The notes under the pieces: generated by a model
Told to the model about the DNA's origin: nothing
The model's input: only the letters and a program-made list of their open reading frames with translations
Database searches by the model: none
Translations under genes and position numbers: made by a program
In this document: positions 60,858 to 64,000 of the stretch, in pieces
Layout of the letters: every line of letters starts with the position of its first letter
Position numbering within the stretch: position 1 is the stretch's first letter
Assembly (NCBI RefSeq): GCF_000154825.1
Contig: NZ_DS560019.1
Coordinates: forward strand, 124,001 to 188,000
DNA: 64,000 bases
DNA from: Anaerofustis stercorihominis DSM 17244
GTDB lineage: Bacteria > Bacillota > Clostridia > Eubacteriales > Anaerofustaceae
Reading direction: 5' to 3'

Positions 60858-61640
60858 TTAGATAATATGTTTTTCCTTTAATTTTCCTACAAGGTATTCA
60901 GAAGCTGCATCAGCATCTAATTCAACCTTTTCACCTGCAGCTTTAACAGCTTTAGGGAATGATTTAGCAACGTTTGTAGGAGAACCGGCTTTACCGATTT
61001 TTTCATCTTCAATATCAACATCTTTTCTTGTAATGATTTGGATGTCTTTCTTGAATGCATCAAAAATTCCGCCCGGTGTCATATATCTTGCTTTGTTTAA
61101 ATCGCCAAGAGCTGTGATTAGGCAAGGCATTTGAGCTTTTTCTACATGATAACCATCATCGTATTGTCTTTCAACAGTGATGCTGTCATCTGTTACTTCA
61201 ACAACTTTTTGAACATAAGAAATGTTTGGAATATCTAAATGTTCTGCAATTTGTGGTCCAACCTGAGCTGTATCACCATCGATAGCTTGTCTACCGGCAA
61301 TGATTAAATCGTAATCCAATGTTTTGATAGCAGCAGCTAATGTATTTGATGTTGCAAGAGTATCAGCTCCACCGAATGGTCTGTCTGTTACTAATACACC
61401 TTTATCAGCTCCCATAGCAAAAGCTTCTCTTAAGATTTCTTCTGCAGCAGGAAGACCCATTGTAATAACAGTTACTTCTGCGCCAGTTTTATCTTTTATT
61501 TGAAGTGCAGCTTCAAGACCGGCTTTATCGTCTGGGTTCATAATAGCAGGAACGCCTTCTCTGATTAGAGTACCTGTTTTTTGATCAATTCTAACTTCAT
61601 TTGTATCTGGAACTTGCTTAGCGCAAACTACAATTTTCAC
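60858..61640 (-). CDS. etfB: electron transfer flavoprotein beta subunit
   Basis: 260 residues, starting at GTG with AAAGGAGAG upstream. KIVVCAKQVPDTNEVRID and the AMP/FAD-site block LIIAGRQAIDGDTAQVGPQ are typical, as is MPCLITALGDLNKARYMT. Partner of EtfA, 25 bp upstream of it. Confidence 0.97.
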   Translation of the reverse strand: MKIVVCAKQVPDTNEVRIDQKTGTLIREGVPAIMNPDDKAGLEAALQIKDKTGAEVTVITMGLPAAEEILREAFAMGADKGVLVTDRPFGGADTLATSNTLAAAIKTLDYDLIIAGRQAIDGDTAQVGPQIAEHLDIPNISYVQKVVEVTDDSITVERQYDDGYHVEKAQMPCLITALGDLNKARYMTPGGIFDAFKKDIQIITRKDVDIEDEKIGKAGSPTNVAKSFPKAVKAAGEKVELDADAASEYLVGKLKEKHII

Positions 61641-61664
61641 TATACTTCTCTCCTTTTCCTCTTA

Positions 61665-62801
61665 TTATAATAAGCTTCCTGAGATTACCATTCTTTGTAC
61701 TTCTGAAGTACCTTCATAGATTTCAGTAATCTTAGCGTCTCTCATCATACGTTCAACATCATATTCTCTTGTGTAACCATATCCACCATGAAGTTGAACA
61801 GCTTTTGTAGTAACTTCCATAGCAACTTCAGCAGCATATAATTTAGCCATAGCAGCCTCAACAGAGAATCTCTTCTTTGTATCTTTAGCTATTGCAGCTT
61901 TGTATACTAAATTTCTTGCAGCTTCAACTTTTGTTGCCATATCAGCAATTTGGAATTGTGTATTTTGGAATTTAGCGATAGGCCTGCCGAATTGTTTTCT
62001 TTCTTTAACAAATTCGATTGTAGCATCTAAAGCACCTTGAGCTAAACCAAGAGCTTGACATGCGATACCGATTCTACCACCATCAAGAGTTTGCATAGCA
62101 ATACCAAATCCTCTACCTTCTTGACCAAGAAGATTTTCTTTAGGAATTCTGCAATCTGTAAAGATTAATTCATATGTAGAAGAACCTCTAATACCCATTT
62201 TCTTTTCTTTAGTACCGAAAGTGAAACCAGGTGTTCCCTTTTCTACGATAAATGCAGAGATACCTTTTGTACCTTTAGACTTATCAGTCATTGCAAATAT
62301 TACATATGTATCAGCTTCTTTACCGTTTGTGATAAAGATTTTTGATCCGTTAAGTACATATTCATCTCCGTCTAAAACGGCTTTTGTTTGTTGTCCTGAT
62401 GCGTCTGTACCTGCGTTTGGTTCAGTTAAACCGAATGCACCAAGTTTTTCGCCACTGATAAGTGGTCTTAAATATTTTTCTTTTTGTTCCGGTGTACCGA
62501 ATTTTTCGATAGGACCAGCACCTAATGATGTATGTGCTGAAACGATAACGCCTGTAGTACCGCATACTCTGGATAATTCTTCAACACATATAGCATATGT
62601 TAATGTGTCACAGCCTTGTCCTCCGTATTCTTTAGGCATAGGAATTCCAAGGAATCCTAATTTTTGCATTTTTGCAACAGTTTCACTAGGGAAAACTTCT
62701 GTTTCATCTACCTCTTGAGCTAGAGGTTTTACTTCTGTTTCAGCGAATTCTCTGAAAAGAGTTCTCGCCATTTCATGCTCTTTACTTAATGTAAAATCCA
62801 T
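61665..62801 (-). CDS. bcd: butyryl-CoA dehydrogenase
   Basis: Acyl-CoA dehydrogenase of 378 residues that reduces crotonyl-CoA to butyryl-CoA with electrons from EtfAB. Motifs are AFGLTEPNAGTDASGQQT (FAD/substrate), FITNGKEADTYVIFAMT and the catalytic glutamate in ITEIYEGTSEVQRMVI. GGAGG lies before the ATG. Between hbd and etfB, as expected for a short-chain enzyme. Confidence 0.97.
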   Translation of the reverse strand: MDFTLSKEHEMARTLFREFAETEVKPLAQEVDETEVFPSETVAKMQKLGFLGIPMPKEYGGQGCDTLTYAICVEELSRVCGTTGVIVSAHTSLGAGPIEKFGTPEQKEKYLRPLISGEKLGAFGLTEPNAGTDASGQQTKAVLDGDEYVLNGSKIFITNGKEADTYVIFAMTDKSKGTKGISAFIVEKGTPGFTFGTKEKKMGIRGSSTYELIFTDCRIPKENLLGQEGRGFGIAMQTLDGGRIGIACQALGLAQGALDATIEFVKERKQFGRPIAKFQNTQFQIADMATKVEAARNLVYKAAIAKDTKKRFSVEAAMAKLYAAEVAMEVTTKAVQLHGGYGYTREYDVERMMRDAKITEIYEGTSEVQRMVISGSLL

Positions 62802-62816
62802 TTGTTTTGAATCCTC

Positions 62817-63653
62817 CTATTTATAATCATAAAATCCTTTGCCAGATTTTTGACCTAATTGACCGCCACGTACCATTTTCTTAAGTAATGTGTGTGGACG
62901 ATATTTAGGGTCGCCAGTTTCAGTGAAAAGTACATTCATAATTGCTAAGCAAATATCAAGACCAATCATATCACCTAATGCCAATGGTCCCATTGGATGG
63001 TTAGCACCAAGTTTCATAGCTGCGTCAATACCTTCTACACTAGCAACGCCTTCAGCATAAATACCGATAGCTTCATTAATCATAGGAATTAAGATTCTGT
63101 TTACTACAAAGCCAGGAGCTTCAGCAACTTCTACCGGAGTTTTACCGATTTCTTCAGAAATTTCCTTAATTTTATCCACTGTTTCAGCCGGAGTATTTAA
63201 ACCTGCGATAACTTCTACTAATTTCATTACAGGAGCCGGATTGAAGAAGTGCATACCAATGATAGGTCTGTTTACACCTGCTCCGATTTCTGTAACGGAA
63301 AGTGATGAAGTATTTGTAGCGAAGATACAATCTTCTTTACAAATTTTATCTAATTCTTTAAATGTGTCTTGTTTGATAGACATAACTTCTAGTACAGCTT
63401 CTACGATCAAATCGCAGTCACCGCAAATATCTTTAACACCTGTTGTGATTTTTCCTAAGATTTCGTCAGCTTTGGCTTGTTCCATCTTGCCTCTTGCTAC
63501 TCTTTTGTTTAAACCTGATTCGATTCTTTTTTTACCGTTTGCTGCAAATTCTTCGTTAATATCACATAAGCAAACTTCATAACCTTCTGTTTGTGCGAAT
63601 GCTTGAGCAATACCTGAACCCATTGCGCCAGCACCAATAATACCTACTTTCAT
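62817..63653 (-). CDS. hbd: 3-hydroxybutyryl-CoA dehydrogenase
   Basis: 278 residues. The NAD-binding motif is [17 protein letters not shown], the catalytic pair lies in [14 protein letters not shown] and [17 protein letters not shown], and the C-terminal domain ends [10 protein letters not shown]. It reduces acetoacetyl-CoA to 3-hydroxybutyryl-CoA. GGAGG lies 6 bp before the ATG, 70 bp after crt. Confidence 0.97.
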   Translation of the reverse strand: MKVGIIGAGAMGSGIAQAFAQTEGYEVCLCDINEEFAANGKKRIESGLNKRVARGKMEQAKADEILGKITTGVKDICGDCDLIVEAVLEVMSIKQDTFKELDKICKEDCIFATNTSSLSVTEIGAGVNRPIIGMHFFNPAPVMKLVEVIAGLNTPAETVDKIKEISEEIGKTPVEVAEAPGFVVNRILIPMINEAIGIYAEGVASVEGIDAAMKLGANHPMGPLALGDMIGLDICLAIMNVLFTETGDPKYRPHTLLKKMVRGGQLGQKSGKGFYDYK

Positions 63654-63723
63654 TCTTATCCTCCGTATTAATTATTATTTATAGTCTAGGAATGATCCTA
63701 GACTATTTTTACTTATTTATAAA

Positions 63724-64000
63724 CTATTTATTTTGGAATTCAGCTTTACCTTTTTCAAGGAATGCTTTCATACCTGCTTTTTGATCTTCACTGTTGAAGC
63801 AGTCTCCGAATAATTTTTCTTCTACTACTATAGCTTGATCCATATCTACTTGTAAACCGTCATTCATAGCCTTTTTACAGTTTCTTACTGCAATCGGAGC
63901 TTGTTTTGCGATCTTTCCTGCTAATTTCATAGCTGCAGGCATTAATTCTTCAGGAGAGTAAACAGCGTTTACTAATCCTACTTCTAAAGCTTTATCAGCT
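63724..64000 (-). CDS. crt: enoyl-CoA hydratase/crotonase (partial)
   Basis: C-terminal 91 residues only; the frame is open at the right edge, so the start lies outside. The visible part reads ADKALEVGLVNAVYSPEEL, then KIAKQAPIAVRNCKKAMNDG and SEDQKAGMKAFLEKGKAEF, characteristic of crotonase. It dehydrates 3-hydroxybutyryl-CoA to crotonyl-CoA and heads the visible part of the butyryl-CoA operon. Confidence 0.95.
   Translation of the reverse strand, partial: ADKALEVGLVNAVYSPEELMPAAMKLAGKIAKQAPIAVRNCKKAMNDGLQVDMDQAIVVEEKLFGDCFNSEDQKAGMKAFLEKGKAEFQNK

Noticed and set aside
1-64000. tRNA or rRNA genes, insertion sequences and prophage genes
   Set aside because: I looked for tRNA-like arms, transposase motifs and phage structural genes by eye and found none. 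A tRNAscan or profile search could still find something missed.

Overview
The window is AT-rich chromosomal DNA from a strictly anaerobic, endospore-lineage Firmicute of the Clostridia class. The evidence is a butyryl-CoA operon (crt-hbd-bcd-etfB-etfA), a 4-hydroxybutyryl-CoA dehydratase/CoA-transferase pair, a rubredoxin-type flavoprotein, a giant 2-hydroxyacyl-CoA-dehydratase-activase-like protein, sporulation genes (spoIVA, ymxH/ylmC, tepA) and Gram-positive surface proteins. Shine-Dalgarno sites are strong (AGGAGG) and TTG or GTG starts are frequent. A member of the Eubacteriales is likely, but the genus cannot be told from sequence alone. No tRNA, rRNA, CRISPR array, prophage or insertion sequence was seen.

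Layout. 1-2450: end of an SsuB/SsuA-type ABC importer and a DUF554 membrane protein. 2494-6026: sodium/solute symporter, DedA protein and a divergent LysR regulator. 6312-10857: HPr, a trmR-mltG pair, and a two-gene metal-linked operon encoding a His-rich CobW GTPase and a second G3E-like protein fused to a DUF1980-like domain. 11216-13839: aminotransferase, rpsT, acpS and a lipoprotein. 13856-19936: giant activase, Lrp regulator and metK under a SAM-I riboswitch. 20492-25771: dihydroxyacetone kinase genes dhaK, dhaL and dhaM with a DeoR regulator; a surface protein lies between dhaL and dhaM. 26060-27336: a decayed lipoprotein and mntP. 27468-34908: rqcH, der, spoIVA, ymxH, aspartate kinase and tepA. 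35311-39080: BspA-like surface protein and rsgA with an unusual leader. 39108-41302: polar amino-acid ABC importer. 41451-49001: the rimP-nusA-ylxR-infB-rbfA-nrnA-truB-ribF operon. 49213-52790: frameshifted Ig-like surface protein, two half-size EamA transporters and an unknown membrane protein. 52928-64000: Hrb, an SDR, abfD-abfT behind a sigma-54 promoter, a degenerate HMA protein, a frameshifted rpoN and the butyryl-CoA operon.

How the genes fit together. AbfT and AbfD would turn 4-hydroxybutyrate into crotonyl-CoA, which Bcd-EtfAB reduces to butyryl-CoA; Crt and Hbd feed the same intermediate from acetoacetyl-CoA. HPr would carry phosphate from PEP towards DhaM for dihydroxyacetone phosphorylation by DhaK-DhaL. 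The nusA-infB operon, rsgA, rqcH, der, rpsT and trmR form a large translation and ribosome-assembly component.

The most interesting unexplained items are: (1) a family of four exactly 39-bp intergenic hairpin elements whose inner stem shows two compensatory base-pair changes; (2) a leader peptide and mutually exclusive anti-Shine-Dalgarno hairpins before rsgA; (3) a single-base frameshift in rpoN beside a canonical sigma-54 promoter with an upstream palindrome; (4) a G3E-like P-loop domain fused to a DUF1980-like domain; (5) paired operators around the aminotransferase promoter; and (6) a hairpin at the extreme 5' end of the rimP-nusA mRNA.
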